From: Fibrobacter sp. UBA4375
GTDB taxonomy: Bacteria > Fibrobacterota > Fibrobacteria > Fibrobacterales > Fibrobacteraceae
Direction: 5' to 3'
Length of the DNA stretch: 26,631 nucleotides
Assembly: GCA_002391195.1 (NCBI GenBank)
Contig: DGRZ01000017.1
Location: 1-26,631, forward strand
Positions within the stretch are counted from its first letter, which is position 1. Each line of letters opens with the position of its first letter. Made by a program: the position numbers and the translations under genes. Below are positions 13,271 to 21,732 of the stretch, piece after piece. The notes below the pieces were generated by a model. That model had not been told where the DNA came from. It ran no database searches and saw only the letters and a list, made by a program, of their open reading frames with translations.

Positions 13271-13288
13271 TGTAAACAAAAGTTTACA
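13271..13288. promoter_or_regulatory. Perfect inverted repeat just after rpoN
   Basis: TGTAAAC and GTTTACA are separated by AAAA, 12 bp beyond the rpoN stop codon. The A/T-rich stem lacks a T-tract, so it is a poor terminator. It may be a protein-binding site in the region upstream of hpf, or a weak RNA 3' end. Confidence 0.35.
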
Positions 13289-13299
13289 TAAAAGCAAGC

Positions 13300-14952
13300 C
13301 TAAAGCGCCTTGCGGAGCCTGGCAGGGAGGATTTTCAGTTCCTCTTCCCGATACTTGGCCACCGTGCGGCGAGCCACCTTGATGCCCTGCTTGTCCAAGG
13401 CGTCTGCGATGGCCTGGTCCGAAAGGGGCTTTTTCTTGTCTTCTTCATCCACAAGCTTCTTGATAGCTTCAAGAATCTGGGCCGAGCCGATTACTTCATC
13501 GTTTGCGGCACTCCCCTGCTTGATGCCGGTGGTAAAGAACTGCTTGAGCTCAAAGATGCCGTAGGGCGTATCCACGTACTTTCCGTTGGTCACGCGGCTG
13601 ATGGTGCTCAGGTCGCGGCCAACCTCGTCGGCAATGTCCTGCAGAATCATGGGCTTCAAGAAGGCAGGCCCCTGGCGGAAAAAAGCCTCCTGGTGCTTGA
13701 CGATGGCCATCATCACGTTTTCCATAGTAGAGAAACGGTTGTCCACCGCCTTGATGAATTCCTTTGCCTTGGAGAGGTTGTTCTGGATATATTCCCTGTC
13801 GTTCTTGCTCAGGTGCTTGTCGTTTAAAAGGGAAGCGTAAGTCTGGTTCAGGTGCAGGCGTTTCTGAACACGTCGCCGGTAGCATTCCACCTCAAACCTG
13901 CCCTTCTTTTCCACCACCTTCATGTCGGCCACCTTGACCTGGTTCGGCGCGCTGGACATCTGCTGGCCGGGGTGGGGCGCAAGCCTGGAAAGACTGCTCA
14001 CCGCCTGTTGCACCTCTTCGGTAGAGACGCCCAGGTCTTTTGCAATCTTGGCGTAACGAAGCGCCATCAGGTCATCGAAACGCTCTTTCAAAATCTGGAG
14101 CGAAAGGGCCGGAAAATTTTCCAGGGATTCCGCCTGGATGATAAAACATTCCTGAAGGTTCCTAGCGCCGATTCCCCTGGGTCTAAAACTCCGGAGCACA
14201 TGGAACGCCTCTACCACCGGGAGGCTCGCCTCTTCGAGGGGGATTTCGTTGCGGATGACCTTCTCGATTTCGATGATGAAAGGATCGTTGTCGGACATGA
14301 CCTTCGCCATGGCCATCTCGTCGGCACTTTGCAGAAAACCGTTTTCGTCCAGGGAGTCAATCAGGTATTCCACCAGGCTGCGAAAACGAACTTCCGGACA
14401 GCCCGCCTTTGCAAGCTGTGCCATAAGTTCGCGGGTTCCGTTCCAATCCCTAAGCTGTAACAGCAGGCGGTCCTGGAGGCTTGCCTCCCTGTCTTTTTGC
14501 GGGCGGTCCCAGGCGTCGTCGGGGTCCTTCTGCTGGTTGACGGAATCCCTGTAAAGCGAATCCGTATGGTCGGTGCCGTCTTCGAGATACTGGGCCCAGT
14601 TCAGCTCCGAAGGAGTAGAGCCGTCCAAAAGACCGTGGTCCACGTCGGCGCTGTCTTCGAGAGTGCCCCGTTCAAAATCCAAAGAAGGAACGGTGCTGTC
14701 GTCGGAATTGCGGGACGTGTCTTCGGTATCGAAATCCGATTCGCCGGACTGCACCGATTCCGAGGGGGAATCCAGGGATTCTCCCAAGGGTTCGTCGTCA
14801 AATTCCAGCATGGGGTTCGCCTCTACCTCAGCCTTGATAGCGGTTTCCAGCTCCAGGGAATTCTTTTGCAGGATAGCAATAGACTGAAGCATCTGGGGCG
14901 AGATATTCTGCTCCAGCCGTTGGCTCTGGCCTAAATGCATTCCTACATCCAT
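13300..14952 (-). CDS. rpoN: RNA polymerase sigma-54 factor
   Basis: The product (550 aa) is sigma-54, which directs polymerase to -24/-12 promoters and needs an ATP-dependent activator. Region I is the Gln/Leu-rich start (LGQSQRLEQNISPQMLQSIAILQKNSLELE). An acidic region II follows (about 50-150). The core-binding region contains DSLDENGFL, and the C-terminus ends with a helix-turn-helix and the RpoN box ARRTVAKYRE at about 527-536, which reads the -24 element. It is longer than the E. coli protein (477 aa), mainly because of the acidic region. The start at 14952 has AGGAA 6 nt upstream, overlapping the lptB stop. A perfect target promoter lies at 8573-8589. Confidence 0.97.
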   Translation of the reverse strand: MDVGMHLGQSQRLEQNISPQMLQSIAILQKNSLELETAIKAEVEANPMLEFDDEPLGESLDSPSESVQSGESDFDTEDTSRNSDDSTVPSLDFERGTLEDSADVDHGLLDGSTPSELNWAQYLEDGTDHTDSLYRDSVNQQKDPDDAWDRPQKDREASLQDRLLLQLRDWNGTRELMAQLAKAGCPEVRFRSLVEYLIDSLDENGFLQSADEMAMAKVMSDNDPFIIEIEKVIRNEIPLEEASLPVVEAFHVLRSFRPRGIGARNLQECFIIQAESLENFPALSLQILKERFDDLMALRYAKIAKDLGVSTEEVQQAVSSLSRLAPHPGQQMSSAPNQVKVADMKVVEKKGRFEVECYRRRVQKRLHLNQTYASLLNDKHLSKNDREYIQNNLSKAKEFIKAVDNRFSTMENVMMAIVKHQEAFFRQGPAFLKPMILQDIADEVGRDLSTISRVTNGKYVDTPYGIFELKQFFTTGIKQGSAANDEVIGSAQILEAIKKLVDEEDKKKPLSDQAIADALDKQGIKVARRTVAKYREEELKILPARLRKAL

Positions 14953-14960
14953 AAACGTTC

Positions 14961-15698
14961 CTAGTCCAGTCTAAAGCTATCGCCAAGGTAGATGCGCCTG
15001 GCCTCGGGGTCGTTGGCCAGGTATTCCGCCGTACCTTCGGTAAGCACCTGGCTCTTGTACATGATATAGGCTCGGTCCGTAATGGAGAGGGTTTCGCGGA
15101 CGTTGTGGTCGGTAATGAGCACGCCCATGCCCTTCTCTTTCAGTTCCGAAATGATGGACTGAATGTCGGCCACGGCGATAGGGTCGATACCGGCAAAAGG
15201 TTCGTCCAACAACAGGAACGACGGATCGCTGGCAAGGGCGCGAGCGATTTCTAGACGGCGCCGTTCACCGCCGGAACAGCTGTAGGATTTCGTCTTGCGG
15301 ATATGGGTAATCTTGAATTCTTCCAGAAGTTCTTCCAGACGCTTCTTGCGCTGGGCGCGTTTCATGTCCTGGGTTTCCAAGATGGCCATGATGTTGTCTT
15401 CTACGGAAAGCTTGCGAAAAATGGAAGCTTCTTGCGGCAGGTAGCCGACACCAAGCCTTGCCCGCTTGTACATGGGCTTGTCCGTCATCTCGATGTCGTC
15501 CAGAAAGATATGGCCAGAATCCGGGCGGACCATGCCCACGATCATATAGAAAGACGTGGTCTTGCCGGCGCCGTTTGGCCCCAAGAGCCCAACCACCTCG
15601 CCCTGAGAGACGCTGATGGAAACATCGCTCACCACCTGGCGGCCACCGTAAACCTTGCGCAACTTGTCCGTGCGAATCGTGCTCACTACCGTTCTCAT
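14961..15698 (-). CDS. lptB: LPS export ABC transporter ATPase LptB
   Basis: The product (245 aa) is the ATPase that drives LPS extraction from the inner membrane with LptF and LptG. Visible motifs are Walker A GPNGAGKTT (40-48), the Q-loop LPQEASIFR (87-95), the signature CSGGE (141-145, usually LSGGE) in a typical LptB GERRRLEIARALA context, Walker B FLLLDEP (161-167) and the H-loop His198. The ATG overlaps the ostA stop by 4 nt, and rpoN follows after 8 nt. The lptC-lptA-lptB-rpoN order is the one known from proteobacteria. LptF and LptG are elsewhere. Confidence 0.96.
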   Translation of the reverse strand: MRTVVSTIRTDKLRKVYGGRQVVSDVSISVSQGEVVGLLGPNGAGKTTSFYMIVGMVRPDSGHIFLDDIEMTDKPMYKRARLGVGYLPQEASIFRKLSVEDNIMAILETQDMKRAQRKKRLEELLEEFKITHIRKTKSYSCSGGERRRLEIARALASDPSFLLLDEPFAGIDPIAVADIQSIISELKEKGMGVLITDHNVRETLSITDRAYIMYKSQVLTEGTAEYLANDPEARRIYLGDSFRLD

Positions 15699-17077
15699 TT
15701 TGCGTTCTCCTTTTTCGGGGCTGGTCGAGGTTGTGATTCCTTGGATTTCATGGCCTTGCGGAATAGTTCTCCCCTCTTGGAATTTTCGTGCATCAACCTA
15801 TCCTGGACGCTGCCTTCGGGCTTGGTCTCTACGCTGGTGGCCTTGGGAGCCGAAACCTTGGAACTGTCCGAAGGCTGCGCCAAAACAGATTTCGTAGAAT
15901 CGGTTTTGGAGGAATCGGCATCCAACAGTTTCTTCTTGTTCCGCTGTTCCTTTTCCATGTCGATATACCTTCCGCTGGCCATGGTACCGCCGCCCAAAAG
16001 CCGTAACGACTTGACGGCGTTTTTCTGGGCATCGAAAAGGATATTGATGGTATCTCCGGCGGCTTCGTTCTTACCTGCGACGGTGCGGTCTTTCTTGACG
16101 TAGAAATAGGTACTCTGGGCCTTGCCGGACACAACCGCATGATCCATCTTTCCCTCGTTAAAGTACATATCTAGCCTATTCCCGTCCATCTGGTTCTGGT
16201 AATCGGGAAGGTCCGTCTCGTAAAAGAACCCCCGTGCATTCAAATTTACATACAGGCGTTCAATCTTGTTGTCCTTGAAAGCGGCATAGAGGGTGTCACC
16301 GAAGGCTTCCGTCACGCTTCCGGGGGCGTTTTTCTTGGCGTCCTCTTGCTGAATACCGTGGGCGTTCCGAATGACCAAGGCCGAACGCAGGGACTTGCCC
16401 GTAGAATCCAGGGTGAGGTAGATGGAATCCCCCGTCAGGTGGTAATTCTTCATATCGAATGTGGGACTGCCCTTCATGGAAAGCCAGTTGTCCTTGCGGT
16501 TGAAATAACCCGTATCGCAGGTGACCACCATGTCGTCCTGGGTGACTTTCACATTCTGGTAGGCTTCGGCAAAAGATTCTCCCTTGTTGTAGATAATGGT
16601 CTTGGCTTCAATCAGGACCGTATCGATTTTCCCGTCCTTCTTTTTTTCGAACTCATAGAGTTTCGGCTTTTCGGGCATGGTGAGAATTTCTTTTTCCCGG
16701 TCGTAAACCAGATAGTCCCCTGTAAACATGTAGGTCTTTGCCGAATCGGCGGCCACAACGTTTCCACGGGCCGAAGCGACACCCTTTTTCTTGTTGTAAA
16801 TGCCGGTTTGCGCCTTGATGTATCCGGACGGGTGTGCCGCCAAGAAACCGCCCTCGCACTGGAGGATTTCGGCATCCTTGTTCCAGGTGGCCTTTTCGGT
16901 CTTGAAATCCAGGGAATCGTGAACAAAATGGACCTTGCCCTGCAGCAGCAGGTTCCCGCGGGTACGGGCCACCTCCAGATTGTCCGCATGTTTCATGATA
17001 AGGGGAGACGTCTGCGAAAAGGCACAACCGAATGCAACCAGAATCAGGAACAGTACTTTTTTCGGAAGGACACTCAT
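15695..17077 (-). CDS. Large OstA/LptA-family periplasmic LPS transport protein
   Basis: The product (460 aa) has a signal peptide (MSVLPKKVLFLILVAFGCAFS) and then repeating beta-strand units of the OstA jellyroll: ADNLEVARTRGNLLLQGKVHFVHDS, then IYNKKKGVASARGNV, and further units to about residue 370. LptA-type proteins form the bridge that carries LPS across the periplasm. E. coli LptA is about 185 aa; this one is far longer, with several jellyroll repeats and a charged low-complexity tail (about 380-460, rich in Ser, Lys, Pro and Asp). It overlaps lptC and lptB by 4 nt each. The position argues for the LptA role, though part may resemble LptD's N-terminal domain. Confidence 0.85.
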   Translation of the reverse strand: MSVLPKKVLFLILVAFGCAFSQTSPLIMKHADNLEVARTRGNLLLQGKVHFVHDSLDFKTEKATWNKDAEILQCEGGFLAAHPSGYIKAQTGIYNKKKGVASARGNVVAADSAKTYMFTGDYLVYDREKEILTMPEKPKLYEFEKKKDGKIDTVLIEAKTIIYNKGESFAEAYQNVKVTQDDMVVTCDTGYFNRKDNWLSMKGSPTFDMKNYHLTGDSIYLTLDSTGKSLRSALVIRNAHGIQQEDAKKNAPGSVTEAFGDTLYAAFKDNKIERLYVNLNARGFFYETDLPDYQNQMDGNRLDMYFNEGKMDHAVVSGKAQSTYFYVKKDRTVAGKNEAAGDTINILFDAQKNAVKSLRLLGGGTMASGRYIDMEKEQRNKKKLLDADSSKTDSTKSVLAQPSDSSKVSAPKATSVETKPEGSVQDRLMHENSKRGELFRKAMKSKESQPRPAPKKENAK

Positions 17078-17805
17078 TCCTTGCGTTCCTCTGCCTGTGC
17101 CCTTTGGCGTAACGTGTGCTTGGGCTTGAATGCCGGAGACTTGACTTTGGGTGGTTCTACGGCCTTGGGTGGAGGAGTCTGCTGGGGCGCAGCTGCCGCA
17201 GAATCCCGTTTCTCGATTTCTTCAGCCTTGGCCTTGTCCTCTTCCTTGATTCGGTTGGCAGCATCCTGGAAAATGCCCGTGATGTTGGAAAGGATTTTCC
17301 AGTGGTCCATCTTGGCGTCGCTTTCAAAGCCCTTGCCCTGCAGCACGTCGCCATCTTCGGAGACCACCCGCACATAGCTTTCGGTCTTGACCAAGTTGTC
17401 CTTCTTGTTCCAGAGCAGAGAATCCGCACGGACAGAGGCGCCCCTGGGCGTAAGCGCATAGACATGGCCGTAGGCATAGACGTAGGTGAACTTCATATCG
17501 AGCCGCCCGGAATCCGCCCGCAAGAATGCAGAACGTTCCCCCAAGGAGTCGTAGATGTCCACCAGCACAGGCCGCACAAAAACCTCTTCGGTGTTGGACC
17601 ACCGCTCCAGATAAGCCGTCTTAAGCTTCCAGCTCAACACGCCCTTGTCGTAGCTGTCCATGAGGGTGGTATCCGTAAATAACATCTGGGGCCTATCCAC
17701 ATGAATCCAGGGCTTTTCTTCTTCGATTTCGGCACAACCCACCAAAACCGCGCCCAAGGCAAGGACGCGACACCACCTGGTGATGTTGGGCAGAAGTCGT
17801 GCCAC
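17074..17805 (-). CDS. lptC: LptC-like LPS export protein, predicted lipoprotein
   Basis: The product (243 aa) starts with a signal sequence ending in the lipobox LVGC, Cys24, so it is probably lipid-anchored; E. coli LptC instead has a membrane helix. The OstA-like domain follows (about 40-185: GVLSWKLKTAYLERW, RADSGRLDMKFTYVYAYGHVYAL, LLWNKKDNLVKTESYVRVV, KGFESDAKMDHWKI), the typical LptC pattern of GxGFxxD near the end. The last 55 residues are a charged, Pro/Ala-rich tail that the family normally lacks. The gene lies between rpiB (9 nt upstream) and ostA (4-nt overlap). Confidence 0.87.
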   Translation of the reverse strand: MARLLPNITRWCRVLALGAVLVGCAEIEEEKPWIHVDRPQMLFTDTTLMDSYDKGVLSWKLKTAYLERWSNTEEVFVRPVLVDIYDSLGERSAFLRADSGRLDMKFTYVYAYGHVYALTPRGASVRADSLLWNKKDNLVKTESYVRVVSEDGDVLQGKGFESDAKMDHWKILSNITGIFQDAANRIKEEDKAKAEEIEKRDSAAAAPQQTPPPKAVEPPKVKSPAFKPKHTLRQRAQAEERKE

Positions 17806-17814
17806 CGGTTACCC

Positions 17815-18252
17815 TTAGCCCGCTTCGAACATGTCGATGCGCTTCTTGTGCTTGCCGCCCATGAATTCCGTTTCCAGGAACTTGGTGGCGAACACTTCGC
17901 ACTGCGCATAGGCAATAATGCGGGCGCCCATGCAAAGCACATTGGCATCGTTGTGGAGCCGAGTGAATTCGCAAGAGGTAAGGTCGCCCACCACGGCAGC
18001 GCGGATACCCTTGTGCTTGTTTGCCGCCATGCTCATGCCGATACCCGTACCGCAAATGAGGATTCCGCAATCCGCCTCTTTGCCCGTAATCTTGTTGCAG
18101 ACCCTGTCGGCAAAAATCGGGTAGTCACAGGATTCCGTAGAATCGGTTCCCATGTCAAGGACCTTGTAGCCCTTGCCTTCCAGGAACTTGACGAGTTTTT
18201 CCTTGTATTCGAATGCGGCGTGATCACAGCCGATAGCGATGGTCTTGAACAT
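17815..18252 (-). CDS. rpiB: RpiB/LacA-B family sugar-phosphate isomerase (ribose-5-phosphate isomerase B)
   Basis: The product (145 aa) interconverts ribulose 5-phosphate and ribose 5-phosphate. Family marks are CDHAAFEYKEKL (Asp10-His11), the active-site CGTGIGMSMAANKHKGIRAA with Cys67, and the phrase FTRLHNDANVLCMGAR with His100. The start at 18252 is the family's usual N-terminus (MFKTIAIGCDHA); the frame opens 19 codons earlier but that extension has no counterpart. It is the first gene of the lpt-rpoN block, where E. coli has kdsD and kdsC. A role as another aldose-ketose phosphate isomerase cannot be excluded. Confidence 0.92.
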   Translation of the reverse strand: MFKTIAIGCDHAAFEYKEKLVKFLEGKGYKVLDMGTDSTESCDYPIFADRVCNKITGKEADCGILICGTGIGMSMAANKHKGIRAAVVGDLTSCEFTRLHNDANVLCMGARIIAYAQCEVFATKFLETEFMGGKHKKRIDMFEAG

Positions 18253-18291
18253 GATAAAATCCCGTTTTGCGAGTTGAAAAGGTCCACTTAT

Positions 18292-18319
18292 TTGAACTTC
18301 GTCACCCAATATAGATAAT
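18292..18319 (+). promoter_or_regulatory. Possible promoter of the surface-glycan operon
   Basis: TTGAAC (18292-18297) and GATAAT (18314-18319) are 16 bp apart on the plus strand, about 65 bp before the flippase start. It lies in the 131-bp divergent gap between rpiB and the flippase, the only upstream space for a glycan promoter. Confidence 0.4.
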
Positions 18320-18383
18320 TCATCGGATTAAAGCCTAATCCTTTCTCGGATTCCAAGCAAAATAAATCTATTTTTGGCCTGTT

Positions 18384-19832
18384 ATGAGCAATCTGGAAAC
18401 CGACAGCAAGTTCCTAAAAAAGGCGATGATTGTAAACATCGTGGGGACAATCCTCAAGGTTTGCGGTCCGCTTTTGACTTTCGTGATGGCGCGTATTTTT
18501 GGCGCCGCTGAATTTGGAATCTTTGTATCTGCCCAGACCCTCCTTTTGACCATTGCGCATTCGGCAACTCTTGGGCTCGACAAGGGCCTGTACTGGTACT
18601 TGCCACAGAACGGCCTGCACGGCCGCCCCCGATACGACGGCATCATGGAATCCTTCTGGATTTCGGCAGCCATCTCGATTCTTTGCACGGCAGTAATTTT
18701 TGTGGGTTCCTTCACGCCCTATATTTCCAAGGAACTCCCCTGGTACGCCCTTTCGCTTTTGTTCTATGTGGGTACCTATGTCTTTAGCACCGCTTCCGAA
18801 GGCAACCGCCGTCCGCAAAACGCCGTATTCGTGAATTCATTCTTGACGGTGACTCTTGCACCGGCAACCTCCATTGCGCTCCACTTTATGGGAATCCCCC
18901 ACGCCCTCCCGCTGGGCTTGCTTGTGGGCCAGGTGGTGGGCTTTATCGTGCATTTTGTGCTGGTCCGCAGGCAGTTCCCCGAAATGCCTTTGCGCCCTCA
19001 CAAGATGGTTTCGTGGGTGCTGTTGCGTTACTCGCTCCCGCTAGGGGTCGATGAATTCGTGTCGTCTTTCCTGATCCGTTCGAGCCTCTGGATGGTTATG
19101 CTGTTCTTGGGACCCGAAAAGGCGGGCGCTTACGGCATCATGGTCACCATTTCCAATGCGCTCCAGACCATTCGCGTCGGGTTCACGCCGATTCTTACAC
19201 CGGTGGTGGCGGGCATGAACAAGGAACGCCTCAAGACCGACCTCAAGCCGGTTTACAGCTACTGCGTTTTCATGGTCACCTTCATCCAGCTGATGATCGG
19301 ATTCTTTATCGTGCTGTTCCCGGACTTGATTCTGGGTATTGCGGGCAAGGACTTTATCGTGCAGCCTGAAACCTTGGGCATCCTTTTGCTGGTGCACCTG
19401 GTGGCGGGTTTTGGCGGGATGTCCCTGGTGGTGCTGAACGGCATGGGCAAGAGCCTGTATTCCTTGATTATGGATATCGTTTCGCTTGGCGTGGCACTCC
19501 TGTCGGGCTATTTGTTGATTCCGACCTACGGCCTTGTGGGGGCAGCCCTTTCGATGCTCAGCTACAACATATTTGCGGTCATCTGTAACAACATTTACCT
19601 TTTCAAGATGGGCTTGCAGCCATACTCCTTGCGGCTCTTGTCGCAAGTGTTCTGGATCTTATTCTTGATTGCATTCTATATTGCCATCAACATGCAGGTG
19701 TTTACATTGTCCATGCTCAAAAAAGCCGCCGTTTACGTGGTGATTCTTTTGGCTCTTGGCGCTTATGGCCTTGTAGTCAAGAAAAAGATGGACAAAGACA
19801 GGAACGCCGTCTCGGCAGGAAATAAAAAATGA
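18384..19832 (+). CDS. Wzx-type polysaccharide flippase
   Basis: The product (482 aa) is a membrane protein of the MATE/MOP superfamily with about 12-14 hydrophobic helices and short loops. The start KKAMIVNIVGTILKVCGPLLTFVMARIFGAAEFGIFV is typical of oligosaccharide flippases, which turn lipid-linked glycan units across the inner membrane. It is the first gene of a six-gene plus-strand operon and overlaps the LicD gene by 4 nt. No clear ribosome site precedes the ATG at 18384; AAAGG before a later ATG (codon 15) is closely spaced, and that start would cut the amphipathic N-terminus. Confidence 0.92.
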   Translation: MSNLETDSKFLKKAMIVNIVGTILKVCGPLLTFVMARIFGAAEFGIFVSAQTLLLTIAHSATLGLDKGLYWYLPQNGLHGRPRYDGIMESFWISAAISILCTAVIFVGSFTPYISKELPWYALSLLFYVGTYVFSTASEGNRRPQNAVFVNSFLTVTLAPATSIALHFMGIPHALPLGLLVGQVVGFIVHFVLVRRQFPEMPLRPHKMVSWVLLRYSLPLGVDEFVSSFLIRSSLWMVMLFLGPEKAGAYGIMVTISNALQTIRVGFTPILTPVVAGMNKERLKTDLKPVYSYCVFMVTFIQLMIGFFIVLFPDLILGIAGKDFIVQPETLGILLLVHLVAGFGGMSLVVLNGMGKSLYSLIMDIVSLGVALLSGYLLIPTYGLVGAALSMLSYNIFAVICNNIYLFKMGLQPYSLRLLSQVFWILFLIAFYIAINMQVFTLSMLKKAAVYVVILLALGAYGLVVKKKMDKDRNAVSAGNKK

Positions 19833-20638
19833 AGAAGATTGAACAGCAGGAATGTCGCGAAATCCAGATGTCCATTCTGGACGAGATTGACCGCATTTGC
19901 AAGGAAAACAACCTGAAGTATAGCCTAGCCTACGGCACGCTTTTGGGGGCGGTGCGCCACAAGGGCTATATCCCTTGGGACGACGATATTGACATTTGCA
20001 TGTTGCGCGAGGATTACGAGAAACTTATCGCCATCCTGAAAGACAAGAATGTGGCGGGCCACAAGGAATGGCTCACGCTGGTCGACGATACCTGTGACGG
20101 CTACTTCTACCCGTTTGCCAAGGCCTACGACAACCGCACTACGGTCAAGATGGAACGTCACAAGGGCGAGATGGGAATCTGGGTCGATATTTTCCCGCTG
20201 GACGGACTCCCGAAATCCAGTTTCTGGGAAAAAACTTTTGTGCTCTATTGTAGCTTTTTGCGCGTGATTACCCTTGCCATTACCACCGACTTCAAGTCGA
20301 AGGGTTACGATGCCTGGACGCTTCTGTATAAGCGGTTCTTCTATGCGGTTGCCTGCATCGTGGGCAAGAAGCGCTTCTGCCGCTATGTGGAACGGGTGAT
20401 TCGTCGCTACCCCACAGCCCATTCGGGCCATGTAGCGACCCTCTTCTTCGATACCAAAACCGACCGCATTTTGGACCTGGAAAAAATTGCAGAAACGGTC
20501 GACTACCCGTTCGAGAACCGCAAATTTAGCGGTTACAAGAATTACGATTACTACCTGTCGCTCTTCTACCGCGACTACATGCAGCTTCCGCCGGTCGAAA
20601 AACGCTACAATCACGGGCTTGACGTGTGGTGGAAATAA
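19829..20638 (+). CDS. licD: LicD-family phosphotransferase
   Basis: The product (269 aa) carries the LicD hallmark: YGTLLGAVRHKGYIPWDDDIDI at residues 35-56 (Gly-Thr-Leu-Leu-Gly, then the metal-binding DDDID) and a downstream WVDIFPLDG. LicD enzymes move phosphocholine or a similar phospho-alcohol from a CDP carrier to a glycan. It overlaps the flippase by 4 nt. A LicC-like nucleotidyltransferase and a PLP enzyme follow in the same operon, which points to a nitrogen-containing alcohol as donor. The choline genes licA and licB are absent here, so choline itself is not indicated. Confidence 0.9.
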   Translation: MKKIEQQECREIQMSILDEIDRICKENNLKYSLAYGTLLGAVRHKGYIPWDDDIDICMLREDYEKLIAILKDKNVAGHKEWLTLVDDTCDGYFYPFAKAYDNRTTVKMERHKGEMGIWVDIFPLDGLPKSSFWEKTFVLYCSFLRVITLAITTDFKSKGYDAWTLLYKRFFYAVACIVGKKRFCRYVERVIRRYPTAHSGHVATLFFDTKTDRILDLEKIAETVDYPFENRKFSGYKNYDYYLSLFYRDYMQLPPVEKRYNHGLDVWWK

Positions 20639-20697
20639 GGAAAAACGTATATTTAAAAAGGTTTTGAATCGGGGTATAAGCCCCACAAAGGTAAAAC

Positions 20698-21732
20698 ATG
20701 AACTACTTGGACAGAAACGAATTCAACTTCAAGCCTTCGCAGAAGGTGCTGGATGCCGTCAAGAATTTTGACCCTGAACTGCTCTGCTTCTACACCCGCA
20801 TCTATGACGAGGGCAAAAAGAGTATCTTCTCGGTAAAGCTTAGCGAAATCTACAACGTGCCCGAAGAACAGGTGCTGCTGGGTTATGGTGGCGAAGACAT
20901 TTTGAAGAACGCAGTCCATTACTACCTGATGAAGGGCGACAACAAGACCATCATGATTCCGGAATTTTCGTGGTGGTACTACAACCGCATCGCCGGTGAA
21001 TGTGGCGGTTCTTTTGAAATGTATCCGCTCCACGAAAAGGAAGACACCTTCGCCTATGACGTAGACGAGGTCATTGCGCTTACTAACAAGATTCACCCGC
21101 GCATGCTCTTGCTCGCCTCACCGAATAACCCGACGGGCAATAGCCTTACACCAGACGAAATCGGTCGCATCATGGAAAACATTCCGAACGACACCATGGT
21201 GCTGATTGATGAAGCCTACGCTTCGTTCATTACTACCGATACCGCCTACATTGCGCCCCTCGTGAACAAGTATTCGAACCTGATTATTTCCCGCACCCTT
21301 TCCAAGTTCTTCGGACTTCCGGGACTGCGCATGGGCTTTGGTTTTATGGGCAAGGGCCACGAATCCTTCTTGAGCTACGCCAACAAATACCTAGGTTACA
21401 ACCGCTTCAGCGAAGCGGTGGCCATGGCTGCCATCGAAAGCGAAGATCACTACCGCAAGGTCGCCGACGAAATGGAATGGGACCGCCAGTTGTTCAAGAA
21501 GGAACTTGGCAACCTCCCGGGATTCAAGGTTTACAAGAGTGTTGCAAACTTCATTCTGATCAAGTACCCGACCCGCATCAAAGAAGCCTTGCAGAAGGCC
21601 CTGGCCGAACAGAATTACAAGATCAAGTTCATGAGCGACAAGGGTCTGGAAGATTGCCTGCGCATTACGCTTGGCCGTAAGGAACAAATTCAGGTGGTGG
21701 TGGACACCATCAAGCGTTGTGCCGCCCTATGA
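20698..21732 (+). CDS. HisC-like PLP-dependent aminotransferase or decarboxylase
   Basis: The product (344 aa) is a fold-type I PLP enzyme near histidinol-phosphate aminotransferase and CobD. Visible are GGEDILKN (65-71), SPNNPTGN (141-148), IDEAYASF with Asp171, the PLP lysine Lys203 in SRTLSKFFGLPGLRMGF, and Arg211 for a phosphate or carboxylate. No histidine genes are near. Between licD and the LicC-like gene it probably makes an amino-alcohol phosphate. Known relatives in Campylobacter capsule clusters make serinol phosphate from dihydroxyacetone phosphate, or ethanolamine phosphate by decarboxylating phosphoserine. AAGGT lies 6 nt before the ATG. It follows licD after 59 nt and overlaps the next gene as ATGA. 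Confidence 0.88.
   Translation: MNYLDRNEFNFKPSQKVLDAVKNFDPELLCFYTRIYDEGKKSIFSVKLSEIYNVPEEQVLLGYGGEDILKNAVHYYLMKGDNKTIMIPEFSWWYYNRIAGECGGSFEMYPLHEKEDTFAYDVDEVIALTNKIHPRMLLLASPNNPTGNSLTPDEIGRIMENIPNDTMVLIDEAYASFITTDTAYIAPLVNKYSNLIISRTLSKFFGLPGLRMGFGFMGKGHESFLSYANKYLGYNRFSEAVAMAAIESEDHYRKVADEMEWDRQLFKKELGNLPGFKVYKSVANFILIKYPTRIKEALQKALAEQNYKIKFMSDKGLEDCLRITLGRKEQIQVVVDTIKRCAAL

Noticed and set aside
19041..19646. Long open frame antisense to the flippase
   Set aside because: It is antisense in a high-GC third-position frame, with no ribosome site; the plus-strand flippase is clearly the gene.
20671..20684. GGGG-TATAAG-CCCC hairpin between licD and the aminotransferase gene
   Set aside because: The stem is only 4 bp, with no T-tract; it is too weak to call an attenuator.
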